Positions 35,835 through 47,234 of a DNA stretch of 64,000 bases are shown in pieces. Within the stretch, counting starts at the first letter, position 1. Each line of letters begins with the position of its first letter. The DNA lies in the NCBI RefSeq assembly GCF_947507565.1, contig NC_089181.1, positions 3,295,614 through 3,359,613 on the forward strand, in the 5' to 3' direction. The DNA comes from Oscarella lobularis. Lineage: Eukaryota > Porifera > Homoscleromorpha > Homosclerophorida > Oscarellidae. The notes beneath the pieces were generated by a model. The model made no database searches. It saw only the letters and a program-made list of their open reading frames with translations, and was not told the DNA's origin. The translations under genes and the position numbers were made by a program.

Positions 35835-36257
35835 ACCACCGTATTGTTGAACGCCCGTATGTTCTCCTGAATTTCAACACTTTTTGTTTCTCTTATCAAA
35901 ATATCGCAATTGTATAAACATCAAAACTAAAAATCCTATTCCTATACAAATAAATAAAGGAAAAAATTTGTTTGACTTCATAGAGTTGACATCGTGGGGA
36001 CCAAGATGTTTTTTCTCAGAATCCGATCAAATTGCGCCATGCCATCACTTCTAACACCAGAAACGAGCAACCAGGCATCCATCTCTGCTGAGTAGGGTGC
36101 TTTGGTCTCGGCTCCCACGTGCCTTCACGTGAGAACGAAACATCATATGATGAGTACCCCTAATGATTCTTACCACCAAATGATCCTCTCGCTTTCAGAT
36201 CACGACGAACAGCAGACTAGAAAAAAATAAAAAAAGACACACAATTGAAAAAAACTG
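35835..36257. other. Gap between foldback and rhamnosidase gene
   Basis: About 420 bases of AT-rich DNA. A further partial CCCGTATGT motif follows at about 35861, perhaps another remnant of the foldback element. The rest probably includes the 3' UTRs of usherin (plus) and of the rhamnosidase gene (minus). No gene or RNA is recognised. Confidence 0.45.
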
Positions 36258-39200
36258 CTACATCGAAACTTCAAAGTCATATCTTCCGGATCCAGCCTGG
36301 AAGACAATGTCGCCTTTTCCCTCGACAGCCCCCATAATTCCTGGCTGCCCTGGCTGATACTTGCCTCCCTTCCAAACGGCTTTACCACTCTCCATAACAG
36401 TGATCTTCGCCGCGTCCTCGCCGAACGTCGACATGTGAATTTCCGCCATACTATTGACGGGAATAGTCACCGAATGACTGAACATCGCACCGCCACGACA
36501 CGTCACTTGAACGTCCAAATGTTTGACGATGTCAAAGCACGGATCGCCGCCAAAATCGTCATTGCTCACGTGAATCTTACAGCTCGATTTTCCCACGCAA
36601 GCTTTTTGCACAGTACTCATCGAATTCGGCGAACTGCAATTGAAAATTTGAAAGTGACCGCACGTACCGTTGGGCGTTCCGTAGGAGGCGAAGAGAACGT
36701 CGCCTATGACGCCACCCGGAGGACATTGCAGCGTCAAATCAGTGTTCTCTCCCGCCGAACCGCACACGCTTCCCGGTCGCGACCACGCCGAATAAATCTC
36801 GCCTCTATACGTCCCCACAGTCGCAGAAACGGACGTCATAGCCGTATCTAAAAAATAACAATTAAATCATTAAATATTTATTTGAATTTCCTCCTTGCCG
36901 TTCGTCAATCGCGGTTGAATTCGAATTCGATCCCATCCCAAGCCGTCGTCCGCCATATTGATGCCGGCTATGGATTGATAGTACCATGGTCCCTGTCCGC
37001 CAAACATGATGTGATTGCGCGAGCTGACGCCGTGGAATTGCGAGCCGAGCCAACTCTCCCAAAGCGTCGTCGCCTGCTGAACGACCATCCAACCCCAACT
37101 CGGACTGGTCGTCTGGGAGGCGATCGTCAGCGCCAAGTCGAAGTAACCGTTGTCAGACAGAGCGGGAAGGAGATATTTCGTACCAACAATACCTATAGAG
37201 AAAGAAGTGAAGCGACCGGGTTCAAATCCCAGCGCACGCTGATTTTTTTTTCTTTTCTTTTTTTTTAGCGGCTCCCATCTAAAGCCGCGATCACTTTAAT
37301 TAAGTCGCGTTGGGTGTAAATATTCAATTGGGGACCCCCGAAAAATGACGTACGCTAAGTCTTTCCTTTATACCCAACGTAACGTAAGAACTCTTCTCTT
37401 GTGATTGGACGCTTGCCTTTGTGACATCACTCGCAATGATGTCACAAAGGCAAGTGACCAATCAAGTGTAGTGTACCTGTATTGAGATGATCTTCGATGC
37501 TGTGCGTATAAGCGACGAGATTCTCGACGACGGCGTGAAGATCGTCGGGCGGCACGACGCCGAGTACGAGCGCCAACGAATGCGTCGTCTGCGGACTGAT
37601 ATCATTGTCGACGTACAATTTCGACGAAGCGTTGTAGAACATTTCGTTGAACGCCGAGCGCAATTTCGTCGCCTGGGCGCGATACGTCGTCGCGTCGTCG
37701 CCCTTTCCGAGTTTCTCCGCCATATAGGCGACTAGATCGAGTTGCATGATGAAATAGAAGGACGAAACAAGAGGACTCGAGTATCGGCACCCCGTGCCGC
37801 TTTGGCGACCGAACACCAGTCGCCATAGCGACTGTACGTCAATAACCCGGATTTAGGATCGACGCGAGAGCGAAGGCTCTCAAGATGCGCCCTTGATGCC
37901 GTCGTAGTACTGACTTACGACGCGAGTGTCGTCTAAAAGAGAAAACATAAGAAAGAAAATAATAATAAAGGCCGATTCACGTGACGTAACGTGACGTAAC
38001 GTAACTTCCATATATAGTAAGCGAGAGTGATGTCACGTCACAAAGGCAAGCGTCCAATCAACTTACGCTAGTGTGAATCGGCTTTATACTAAGGATTGTT
38101 ACCGTAGTATTTGTGAACCCAGTAGGGAATGACGGTGTAGGCGACGTCCCACGCGGGATCGGCCGGCAAACCGCCGTGATGATACCAGGGAACGCAGTCG
38201 GGAACTTCGCCCTTTCCGCCTGTCTGATTATACACGAATAACTGCGAAAGCGAGACGATGAAAGAAAGTCCTTGTCGTTTTTTTTTCTTTTACGCTTACC
38301 TGAGTGTCGCGGATGTCTTGAATAAATTTGCTATAGCTCGCTGCCATGTCGAAATTGTATATTGTGAATTCGGCGGAGAGTTGCGCGTCTCCAAGCCAAC
38401 CGCGTCGCTCTCTCTGCGGACAGTCCGTCGGAATGCTAAGGAGAAGAAGAAGAAAAAAAGTCTGATTCTTTTAGGGGGGTATTTTTACCTTATGTAGTTG
38501 AAAGACTTGCGAAACGAGTGATGTGCTGGGCGCCGTTTAGTATGTCGTAATTTTCGCTGAATACGATGCTGCTCTCCTCGTCGACAGCCGAATGCACGAA
38601 ATGAGATTTGAGCGAATCGTGATTAGGTGTGCCAGGAAAGCCCGTCACCTAAAAGATAAATAATTATTTTAAAAAAACGAGAAAACCTTGTTTGTTTACC
38701 TGAACGAAACGGAATCCGTAGTAAGTGAAATAAGGCTCAAAGTCAACAGGACCTGAACTCCCATCAAAAATATATCTTCAATAGAGAATATCTCTATTGG
38801 GGAGAAGAGTTTGTGGCCAGGGGATTTCTTACATGGTACGTTCGGGAGAGTTGCCATAGCGATGCTGAATAAAACCGTCTTCGCTCATCATTTCCGCGTG
38901 TACGATGGTCAAATTGGATCCGGCTGGACCAGACTGATCCAGATGGAGAGTACAGAAGCCAGCCTCAATTAAATTAACACAATAGCAAATAGAGAAGTTT
39001 TAAAAAAATGTCGTAGTCACTGTTCTTACCACGTTTTGGCCGAAATCGAAGACAAAAACGCCCGGCGCCGGTTCAGTAATATTTAATGCACTAAACGTAT
39101 TGACTTTCTTTACTGGAGGCATGATGTGCGCCGAGGGAGTTCCCGTGGGTTCCGTTGCCAAAGCGACGGCATTAGCCCACCCGTCACTATGATGATAACC

Positions 39201-39457
39201 CTAGAAAAAAAAAATTCCCTAATAAAATTAATCTGATTTCTTTTCTACGCACGGGCATGTCCCATCCGGGAGTGGCATTTCTTGAATCGTAAGTCTCTCC
39301 GACATAGATGTCGTCCTGGACAACGGGACCGGAAATCTGCATCCACTTCTCATTCGACTCGACCATCATCGACGTTTTATCAGCAAACTGAACAATCATC
39401 AAAAAACGCAAAGATCGACCTCCAACCTTAACGGAAGGCTGAGAAAACCATCCTAGA

Positions 39458-39488
<31 letters not shown>

Positions 39489-40239
39489 ATAGTTATTAAT
39501 TAATTAATATAGATTTTCTCACCGTGACCCAGTGTCACTGCCACTGCATTGGGACCCTCTCTCAGCATATACGTCACGTCGTGAGTGTCGTACAAGAGTC
39601 GACGTTCGAATGTGGTGAAAGCGCCGAGAACTTGATCTCCGACTCGCTCCCCGTTGAGTCGGAGCTGATAATAGCCGAGACCCAATATGTAGACGTGCGC
39701 CGCTGTGACGACTTGTCCGGACGAGACGTTGAATTCGTAGCGCAGCTGATTGCCCTTTTCGCCGTCCAACCAAGTCGACTTTCCCCAATCGGAAATTCCG
39801 AAATGAAAAGAGGCCATTTCGCTGAGAGGAGAAGGAGAATTCTGGTTATCCCAATATTGCACCTGGAGGAACATCCCAATCACATAGATACTCTCGTATT
39901 TTTTCCCCTTACCGTCCAATGATATCTCGTGTTTGGCTGAAGGGGACTCTTTCCATTCATTTCCACGTTTGTCGATCGATTCGACTTGACTGTGCCCGAA
40001 TCCCATAAGATCTGGTCCGGATGAAGCGGTTGCATTGCGTTTGGACTGTAGACGACGATGCGATAGGCCGTTTGCACTTGGCCGCGATCCGCGTGCGCGA
40101 GTGCCCACGAAAATCTCGGCATCGGAGCGTCGATTGCAACGGGATTGTCGAGGTATTCGACGCGGAGGCGATACGGCGCGCCGGGAGCCGTCGAAGCGAC
40201 GGGAAGAAGGAGTAAAACGAGGACGAAGCTCAACTGCAT
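36258..40239 (-). CDS. GH78 alpha-L-rhamnosidase with inserted SUEL lectin domain (frameshifted)
   Basis: Secreted glycosidase removing terminal alpha-L-rhamnose. Signal peptide (MQLSFVLVLLLLPVAS) from 40239; N-terminal beta domains (YRLRVEYLDNP, HVYILGLGYYQLRLNG); catalytic motif IPTDCPQRERRGWLGDAQL with the Asp/Glu/Asp set of GH78 (about 38380-38440); VPWYHHGGLPADPAWDVA; VSSFYFIMQLDLVAYM; ATTLWESWLGSQ; and a C-terminal beta domain starting TYRGEIYSAWSR. Into that domain a galactose-binding SUEL lectin is inserted (CPPGG ... FASYGTPNGTCG ... FGGDPCF), after which the GH78 end resumes (VTIPVNSMAEI ... FQAGSGRYDF). About twelve exons are visible; the last intron (36848-36898) fits GC-AG. The reading frame breaks at about 38505, 37889 and 37790, so this copy may be a pseudogene or carry assembly indels. 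GH78 is mainly bacterial and fungal; ancient lateral transfer is plausible. Confidence 0.82.
37399..37467. repeat. MITE-like hairpin copy A
   Basis: Perfect-looking inverted repeat: GATTGGACGCTTGCCTTTGT and GACATCA on the left arm, TGATGTC, ACAAAGGCAAG and CCAATC on the right, with about six bases between. It lies in a rhamnosidase intron and shares its core with copies at 37966, 47801 and 58352. Confidence 0.7.
37966..38086. mobile_element. MITE-like element copy B with terminal inverted repeats
   Basis: About 120 bases bounded by inverted repeats (ATAAAGGCCGATTCAC at the left, GTGAATCGGCTTTAT at the right), with the shared core GTGATGTCACGTCACAAAGG and GCGTCCAATCAA inside. It lies in an intron of the rhamnosidase gene, between the exon ending WVHKYYG and the one starting with DDTRVV. 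Flanking A/T bases may be a target duplication. Confidence 0.75.
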
Positions 40240-40358
40240 GTTTTGTCACGTGATCGCGAGCACGATGCGATCGTTCAATGAATTTTCACCGTCTAACTAG
40301 TCTATCAGCCAATTCGCTAAATCTACTCGTACATGCTAACGTAGAACGCATTAAAAAT

Positions 40359-42390
40359 TCAGTCAAGACCATCGTAGCGAGGATATGACCTGTATCTTTT
40401 CCCACTAAGCAATCCATCCTAAAGAAACGTATGTATCTACCAAAGGAAATCGTTTTTTTCTTACTTGAACAGAGGGATCTCGGCTGTCTCCTATAAGAGC
40501 GTCTCGAACTTGCTCAGTGGGAGTCATTGCCGGTTTCAAGCAAGGAAATTCCATCAGACCGTTGTACATTGCCGTGCCAATGAGCAGAAAAGCAAAGCCG
40601 TCCACTAAAGAATATACACGACGTTGGCCACACAAGACCAGTGTAAAAAACGAGAACTTACATTGAACAAAGTCCCACCAATCGCATTGCTCTCCGAACT
40701 GCTTTGCTCCCGCGTAGAAAAGAATCAGTTCGACAATCCAGACGAGAATTGTTCTCAGCGCATCAATTAGAGTACGATGAACAGCTAAATAATTATTAAT
40801 TAATTAATCTTATATAAGCACAAGGGGTGGCACCAGTCAGGGATTTCGTTACGGCTAAGCCGAAATAATTGTAAAAAGCAATGGAACACAGGTAGACCAC
40901 TAAACACTCATAAAATTATTAACCTTCATTTATAAAGACGTCTTACGTATCATTGCAAGCAATTTTCCAGAGCTAATCATTTGATAAAAAGCATCCAAGC
41001 TAAAATTGGAATATTCGAATAGAAATCATCATGTAGTGTCTCTTGATTTTGTACCTGTCCTCGTACGGCTTGCCGTTCGGTCGAATGTGATACATTGCTG
41101 GCAACACAGCCTGTCAAAAAAAATACTTTCAATGATTTATTGTAGCTCGTTACAAAGATACATACTCCAGTCATCAAAATAACGCCAAAAAATCCTTCCA
41201 TACCCACCACCTAGCTCAAGAAGTAAACTACTTTAATTAATTAATCAATAAAAAAAGTAAATACAAAACCTGCAAGGGATGAAAGCCTCTCTTCTTCAAA
41301 AAAGTCTCCTCGATGACCATCTGAGATGCACTCACAATCTGACTGCAAACGATGAGTATGATACCTAAAAAAGGCCCCGGATTTCTTTGAGAGAGAACGC
41401 GCGCATAAGGGAGATCGAACCGAGAATTGTATGCCAACTGGATTGCACTTGTTCCTGATTAAAAACATCGGAAAGTCCGACGCAACAGAGACCGAACTGT
41501 TATAGAGATTCGAAATTGAGAGGGGCACTTATTTAATTAAAAAAGGTGACGTACTACGACAGTCGAAATGCCCATCCAATGAATGCATCTCAACTTTCGC
41601 TTGAGAAAAATCACCTGAGAAAAGTTGGTGTAAAAAAATTCGAAACGTTGCGCTTTTCTCACTGATAAAAGACCGGTGAAAATGATGATGGAACCGCGAA
41701 GCATTTGCCACACGGAAGCGTTGACGTAGACGAGCCCAATTCCTTGGGGAGAGGAAAAATAGAAGGAAAAATATTGCGACAAAGTCTCACTGTACCGTAC
41801 CGGCTAGCGACGTTCCAATCAGATCGCAGCAAGTGGGAATAATAAAAATCCAATGAAAAACCCTATAGAAGAAAAAGAAATAATAAATAAATTAATAATG
41901 AAGTGTCTTTACGGTGGACGTTTCATGAGGAGACTCCGATCTCCTCCTTCGTATTCAGCATTAGTGCTCATATAACGCTATGACAAAAGTGACGTCAGAA
42001 AAAATATTTTTTAAAGTTAATTAGGACTTCTTTCTCCTTCTTTCTTCTTCTTGATTCCAAGCATCGGTGCACGGCAAAGCCAAAAAGACACAATGACTCG
42101 CCTAAACGATGATCAAAATTCGAAAATGGCTCGCAGTTCGATTGGAGTCTTACCCACGAACATGACGAGCGTTTGAAACCATGGGTGATCGAATTGGTGT
42201 ACTGTTCTTTGGGCTTTCGCTGAGAAATTGTATGCGACTCTGCAGATCATGTCTCTTTTCGTTTCGAAAAGGGAGCCCCGCTTCCGGCCTACTTGCAATC
42301 GTTCTGCGCCTTTTTCGATAGCGTGTTAATGGAGCCCGTTACGAGCATGCCGAGTGCAAGAACGATCTGCAATCGTGACAGTTTTGCCAT
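40359..42390 (-). CDS. SLC35F6: SLC35F6-type nucleotide-sugar-transporter-like protein
   Basis: Multi-exon gene (about 14 exons) for a ten-helix drug/metabolite-transporter-superfamily membrane protein. Vertebrate SLC35F6 (C2orf18) sits in lysosomal or mitochondrial membranes and binds ANT2; its substrate is not established. Matches in order: VLALGMLVTGSINTLSKKAQ in the first exon, FDHPWFQTLVMFVGESLCLF, IFIIPTCCDLIGTSLA, NASVWQMLRGSIIIFTGLLS, IVSASQMVIEETFLKKRGFH, VVGMEGFFGVILMTG, CSIAFYNYFGLAVTKSLT, HRTLIDALRTILVWIVELIL, FLLIGTAMYNGL. The end, GKRYRSYPRYDGLD, is a soluble tail. The start at 42390 is the first Met of the conserved first helix. It is 218 bp from the divergent start of SPTLC2. 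Confidence 0.92.
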
Positions 42391-42608
42391 GACGGAGAAA
42401 GTCAGCCAGTCACGTGACAAGACTGCAGTGGCCCGAATGATAACTAGGCGGGCTGCTCTCACACCTCAAGGGCCACCTCTAGCATTGTTTATTCGGACTA
42501 TTACGATAGCTTTGCTTTTTGGAAATCATTCGTTTTTGATTGGGCATCAACGATGAACAGGTCACGGGACGCGCGCGCAACCGAAAGCCCGGATAAGCCA
42601 AAGGACCA
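42391..42608. promoter_or_regulatory. Bidirectional promoter, SLC35F6 / SPTLC2
   Basis: 218 bp between divergent start codons. It contains CAGTCACGTGACAAG (E-box CACGTG) near 42410 and GGTCACGGGACGCG near 42556. CACGTG is the core of the lysosomal CLEAR element, which would suit SLC35F6, but that reading is inference. No TATA box is visible. Confidence 0.4.
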
Positions 42609-44820
42609 ATGTCAACAGTCTCAACGACGACGAGAACGCGCACCGCCGAGACGGCGGCGGCTTCGGTGCCAGCGTCGTCCGCCGCTAGCATGCGATACGA
42701 CGCTCCAATCGCGACGGCGAACCGAAGCGACGGGGCTCCTGTCGTGCAGCGACTCGCCTCCGAGTCCGATCGAAGGGAATCGTTCGAAGAGACGCCGCTC
42801 TGGTGCGCGCTCTCGACCTACCTCATCTGGGGCTTGTACATCATCATCGCCTACGTGAGAACGTTCTTGGCGAAGATAGGCGTCGAGCGTGTAAAGCACA
42901 AAGAGGAAGCCGAGAAAAACACGAAGGTAGGGGCGCGCGAGGTTTCGTTCGTTCGTGCATACTTGGGAAGCCGCAATAAACCTTTTGCATGTACAAGCGA
43001 TTACCCCTCTCCTTAATTAATCCCTTGTCACGTGATCATCGCCACAGTCTCTGATTGGACGTGTGCACGTGTGATTAGTAATCCGGGGATTTAGGGTTTC
43101 GTTCCGCTTTACGCGAGCTTTGAATCGACGTATACGTATTATATATATCGACGGATTCGTGACTGTTGGGATCGGCCGATAGCCAGTTGTGCTGGCGCGC
43201 GATTTGACGTGATGGAACGCGTGTCGGACGACCAGAATCGAACATACAAGTAGTAGAACTTGGACTCTCGTTCTTCTCTAAATTAAATATCTTATGAGTA
43301 TAGGTTCACTGGAAGAAAAATCAATGCTATTAATCTTAGCTCCTATAATTATTTGGGTTTTGCTGAGACATCCGGTTCGTGCGCAGATGCTGCCATCGAC
43401 GCTATTAAGGAATACGGTGTCTCGCCTTGTAGTAGCAGAAGAGAAGTTGGTAAGTTATTTATCCCATAGAATTTTTAAAAAAAATTACCTAATATGTTTA
43501 TTTAGGAACATTGGCATTGCTGAAGGACCTTGAACGTATCGTCGCGGAATTTCTTCACAAGCCCGCTGCCATGGTATTTGGGATGGGATTTGGAACAAAT
43601 TCGATGAATATTCCCGCTTTGGCTGGAAAGGTGAGTCTCACAGGGGAGGGGAGGGGAGAAGTCAGTTACACTGTATCTAGGGAAGTTTGATTATAAGCGA
43701 CGAACTCAATCATTCATCTCTCGTATTGGGAATTCGTTTGTCCGGAGCAAAGGTCATGACCTTCAAACACAACGGTATTTTCAGAACGGAAATGAATAAT
43801 ATAATACTTGACGTACATCTAGACATGAAGGATCTCGAGGCGAAATTACGTCACGCTGTCGTCTATGGTCATCCGAGAACGCGCAGGCCCTACAAGAAGA
43901 TTATAATATTTGTTGAAGGCGTCTACAGGTAGGAATTCAATATATCATTATTATTATTATTGATTTTTTCTTGTAGCATGGAAGGATCCGTTGTTCATCT
44001 AAAGAAGGTCGTCGAACTGAAGAAAAAATACAAGGTAGGGCCTCTTCTCCCCTTATTTATCCTCTATATCTCCATCTAGGCTTACATTTATTTGGACGAG
44101 GCGCACAGCATCGGTTGCATGGGCGAAAGCGGACGCGGAATAAGCGAGTATTGGGGCGTGGACACCTCCGACATTGACGTCATGATGGGCACGTTTACCA
44201 AGAGCTTCGGCGCCAGCGGCGGTTACATAGCCGCTAGTCACGTGATCATTGATCATCTTCGACGTCGTTCCCATAACGACGCCTACGCGACGGCGATGTC
44301 GGCGCCCGTTGCCGCGCAGACGTTGGAGTCGATGCGAATTATCATGGGGAAGGATGGGACGGACGAGGGGAAGCGACGCATACGGCAACTCGCTGAAAAT
44401 ACGCGCTATTTGCGACGTCGACTTATGAATATGGGATACATTGTCTATGGGAATTACGATTCGCCTGTTATTCCCGTTATGATTTTTCAACCGTCGAAAA
44501 TACCGTAGGGGGAGATTTATTTATTTATTTATTTATTTATGTTATTGTTTTTTTTTTGGATAGATTGTTTTCGCGGACGCTTCTTGAGCGGAATATTGGC
44601 GTCGTTGTGGCCGGTTTTCCCGCCACGTCGATTATTACGACCCGGGCTCGATTCTGCATGTCATCAGCATTGACCAGAGAAGCGTTGGACGAGGTAAGCG
44701 CGCGGAACAATGTAGAAAAGGGATGGAGGGAGGGAGCGGGGTTTTTTTTAGGCGCTTGGTGTTTTGGATGAAATTGGAGATACGATGTTGCTGAAGCAGG
44801 CGTCCAAACGAGACTTTTGA
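42609..44820 (+). CDS. SPTLC2: Serine palmitoyltransferase subunit 2
   Basis: PLP-dependent subunit that condenses serine with palmitoyl-CoA, the first step of sphingolipid synthesis, at the ER. Seen: a variable Ala/Thr-rich N-terminus, one membrane helix ([20 protein letters not shown]), then alpha-oxoamine synthase blocks: [103 protein letters not shown], and the PLP-lysine motif [15 protein letters not shown]. The end is [18 protein letters not shown] followed by LKQASKRDF. The GTFTKS Lys is present, so it is the catalytic (SPTLC2/3) and not the SPTLC1 type. About ten exons with short introns. The start is the first Met in frame, 218 bp from SLC35F6. Confidence 0.94.
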
Positions 44821-44969
44821 ACTTTTGGGAGACAGTGACCACGCCCTTTTCCCCCCCTTTCTTCACGTATACTATCTCTATTTCACTCTTATTGTGTAAG
44901 CCACGTGTATAAGATGCTAACTATGAAGTGTGAAATGTAGAATAGGCCCCCTCGCATGCTGTTCTCTTT

Positions 44970-45929
44970 TTAGTTTTCGGATCTTTCCTGTCGCATTCCC
45001 TCTTTCATGACGTCGGCGACGCAATTGTAAACGAATGTCCACGCGTCGCTGATCGAAGGCGTCCAATCGTCGCCGTTTGCCTTTTCGATCGCCGAAAGAA
45101 GCGCTTGACCGACGATCTAGAAGAGAAAGTGTACAATGAATGAAATGGGGGAGGGCCCCCCCCCACTTCTCTCTACGTACGTCAAAATGGGGATCTTGGA
45201 TGTTCCACTTGACGTGCTTTGCGCCGAGCTCGAGAAGAATAGGGGTTAACGAGTCGATATCGTCGATTTCGTCGACAGCAGCGCCGACCGTTTCCATGAC
45301 GCCGAGCGCGTGCTTTTTCACCGCATCGTGCTTCGGCAGTTCTTCACGTGGCACGTCGCGAAACGGCGCGAAGAGCTGCTGGGCTTCGGGAGCAATGTCG
45401 AAAATTCTAAACGAGCTCCTAATCAGTAATGGGCTCAGTGGGAGGGAGGATTGATGGAATGCACGCAATGTCGTTACTTAGGTGAACAAAGGGACCCTAA
45501 TTACATCAACTAAAGGTACAGTAATGGTTTTGGGACGACGAGAAAGTCGCTTTTTTTCGCGTGTGTGCACGAGAGTGTAGATATTCTCGAGGCTCGCGTA
45601 CGCTAATTTTATGCGGTGGTGGGAGTCAGCTCGAAACCGGCGAAACTATATCGCGCCCACCTTCGTCGTGACTACGCGCAGCTGCAACGTGCAACTGTAC
45701 AGACACGAGAAGTCTCAGGTGGGCGATGGCACGTCAAACGCTATTCATTTTGCGGACAACTCCCTTACTTAACGAAAAAGGCGACCCCGTTGCCTTGCAA
45801 GTCGCGAGCAACGACTTTCCACGTCTTTCGAACGGCCTCGACTTGACTCTCGCTGAGAACACGACGTTGGACGCGATTTTCATCGACTCCATTCTGCTTT
45901 TTCTTCTTTCCACCACCAATGTTTCCCAT
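44970..45929 (-). CDS. Neuroglobin/globin-X-like haem globin
   Basis: Three exons encode a globin of about 200 residues with an N-terminal extension (MGNIGGGKKKKQNG) rich in Lys. Globin blocks: LSESQVEAVRKTWKVVARDL (helix A), FRIFDIAPEAQQLFAPFRDV (B-C, with the invariant CD1 Phe region), KHDAVKKHALGVMETVGAAV (helix E, with the likely distal His), SLTPILLELGAKHVKW (helix F, proximal His), DAWTFVYNCVADVMKEGM (helix H). Gly2 could be myristoylated, as reported for membrane-bound globin X, but position 6 is not Ser or Thr, so this is weak. Role could be oxygen, nitric-oxide or redox chemistry. It follows GSTZ1 on the same strand with 141 bp between. Confidence 0.85.
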
Positions 45930-46070
45930 ATCGGAACGCACAGTAAGAAATAGACGGAGACAAAAAAAAACCGAGAGGGTCTGGTCTGAACAGAGCCAAT
46001 GACAACATGTAGTGAAATAGACACTTCCCTTCCGCCCTCGCATGCGCAACCCAATTTCCCACATGTTAAT

Positions 46071-47192
46071 TTATTTAATTCGTAGGTCGTCAGGACAGTC
46101 GGGCTGACGAAAGGGATGAGCCGCTTGGAACGCTTTGTGAGTCGAGAGCGTCTCATCGATGCGACAGATGACGGGGAATTTAGACAGATCGACTTTGAAT
46201 CTAATAAGACATGATGAAGGTGAGGGGGAGCGCGCTTAGAAGTCACCGTTTTGCGTTGGCTATCTGAGGAATCAAGCAAATATCAGCCATCGTAATCTAA
46301 TAGGAAGATATGTTTCATTAATTAATTAATGCCCTCTACATGGAAAGTCCCACCTGGTCACCCACGCAGTATGCACCGCTTGTTTCTTTTAGTAGGGCTT
46401 CCAAGCCTAGAATGCCCATATTAGGTAAGGCTAAAGCACTGCACTGCGTGGGGTCGCCAACTTTGAAAGCCCGCGTCGATCCAATGACGTCCCCATTCCA
46501 TTTTCTTTTCATCGCCCACGTAGCTCAGAACGCGTAGGTTCTATTCGAAGATCATTAGGGACGAGAACAATAGTACTTGCTACAGTACACCTGAATGGGT
46601 TGGATATCAGAGGCAATCATATCTGATATTCTTCGGACCTAACAAACAAAGTGACCACACCCCCTCTCTAACTATAGACTGTACCACTGCACGGTTGTAG
46701 GCATTGTCTCGCGGTAGGAGAGCCGGGTTCGGTCTCGTTTCGTCGAGATATTCGATGATAGCTAGCTATTGTTTTTTTCTCTCGTAAAATCGCTTACGTT
46801 TCCAAGTTGCCCCTCTCTCTTACCGACTGAGCGAGATTGTGATCGTCGATGCGAAGCAAGGGAACCGTTCGAGACGGGTTCAAGGCCATGTACTCGTCCG
46901 AATGCTGCGAAGCGATTTTTTAATTAAGAATGCTTATGTTTTCTCTTGCCTGTTCGCCGCCGTTCTTTAGAAGATGTATGGGACGATATTCGTAGTCGAT
47001 TTCCTTCAAATTCAGCGCTACGACCGAGCAAAGGGGAACTTAGAAGGGAATTTGGGGAGGAACACTCGTTGTTTTTACCGATTCGAACTCGCCACGAGCA
47101 CGAACTTCGGAAGTAGGAATAGAGAATTGGCTAAAGGAGCGGCGCGCAAAGTTAGAGGCGAACGAACAGTGGACCTTTGTTACTTTGGCCAT
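46071..47192 (-). CDS. GSTZ1: Maleylacetoacetate isomerase, zeta-class GST
   Basis: Isomerises maleylacetoacetate to fumarylacetoacetate in tyrosine breakdown, using glutathione. The first exon is only MAK (47192); the second reads PILYSYFRSSCSWRVRI, the zeta-class active site motif SSCSWR. Further exons read ALNLKEIDYEYRPIHLLKNG and end RFKVDLSKFPVICRID and HPFRQPDCPDDLR, all hallmarks of the family. The C-terminus, RIK, is not a peroxisomal signal. Introns are short and some internal exons were placed only roughly. Its start codon lies 42 bp after the stop of PRORP on the same strand, so its promoter must overlap the PRORP 3' end, or both share a transcript. Confidence 0.9.
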
Positions 47193-47234
47193 CTTGAGTC
47201 TAGGGGTAAATAGTCACGAGGTATTTTTTATTAA

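Noticed and set aside
37199-37250. GGGTTCAAATCCC followed by a T-run, like a tRNA T-arm and Pol III terminator
   Set aside because: No A-box, anticodon arm or acceptor stem could be found upstream. It lies in an intron of the rhamnosidase gene and may be chance or an old SINE scrap.
46490-46780. tRNA-like strings GTAGCTCAG and CCGGGTTCGG
   Set aside because: The two motifs are in different places, are not spaced as A- and B-boxes of one tRNA, and lie within GSTZ1 introns and exons.
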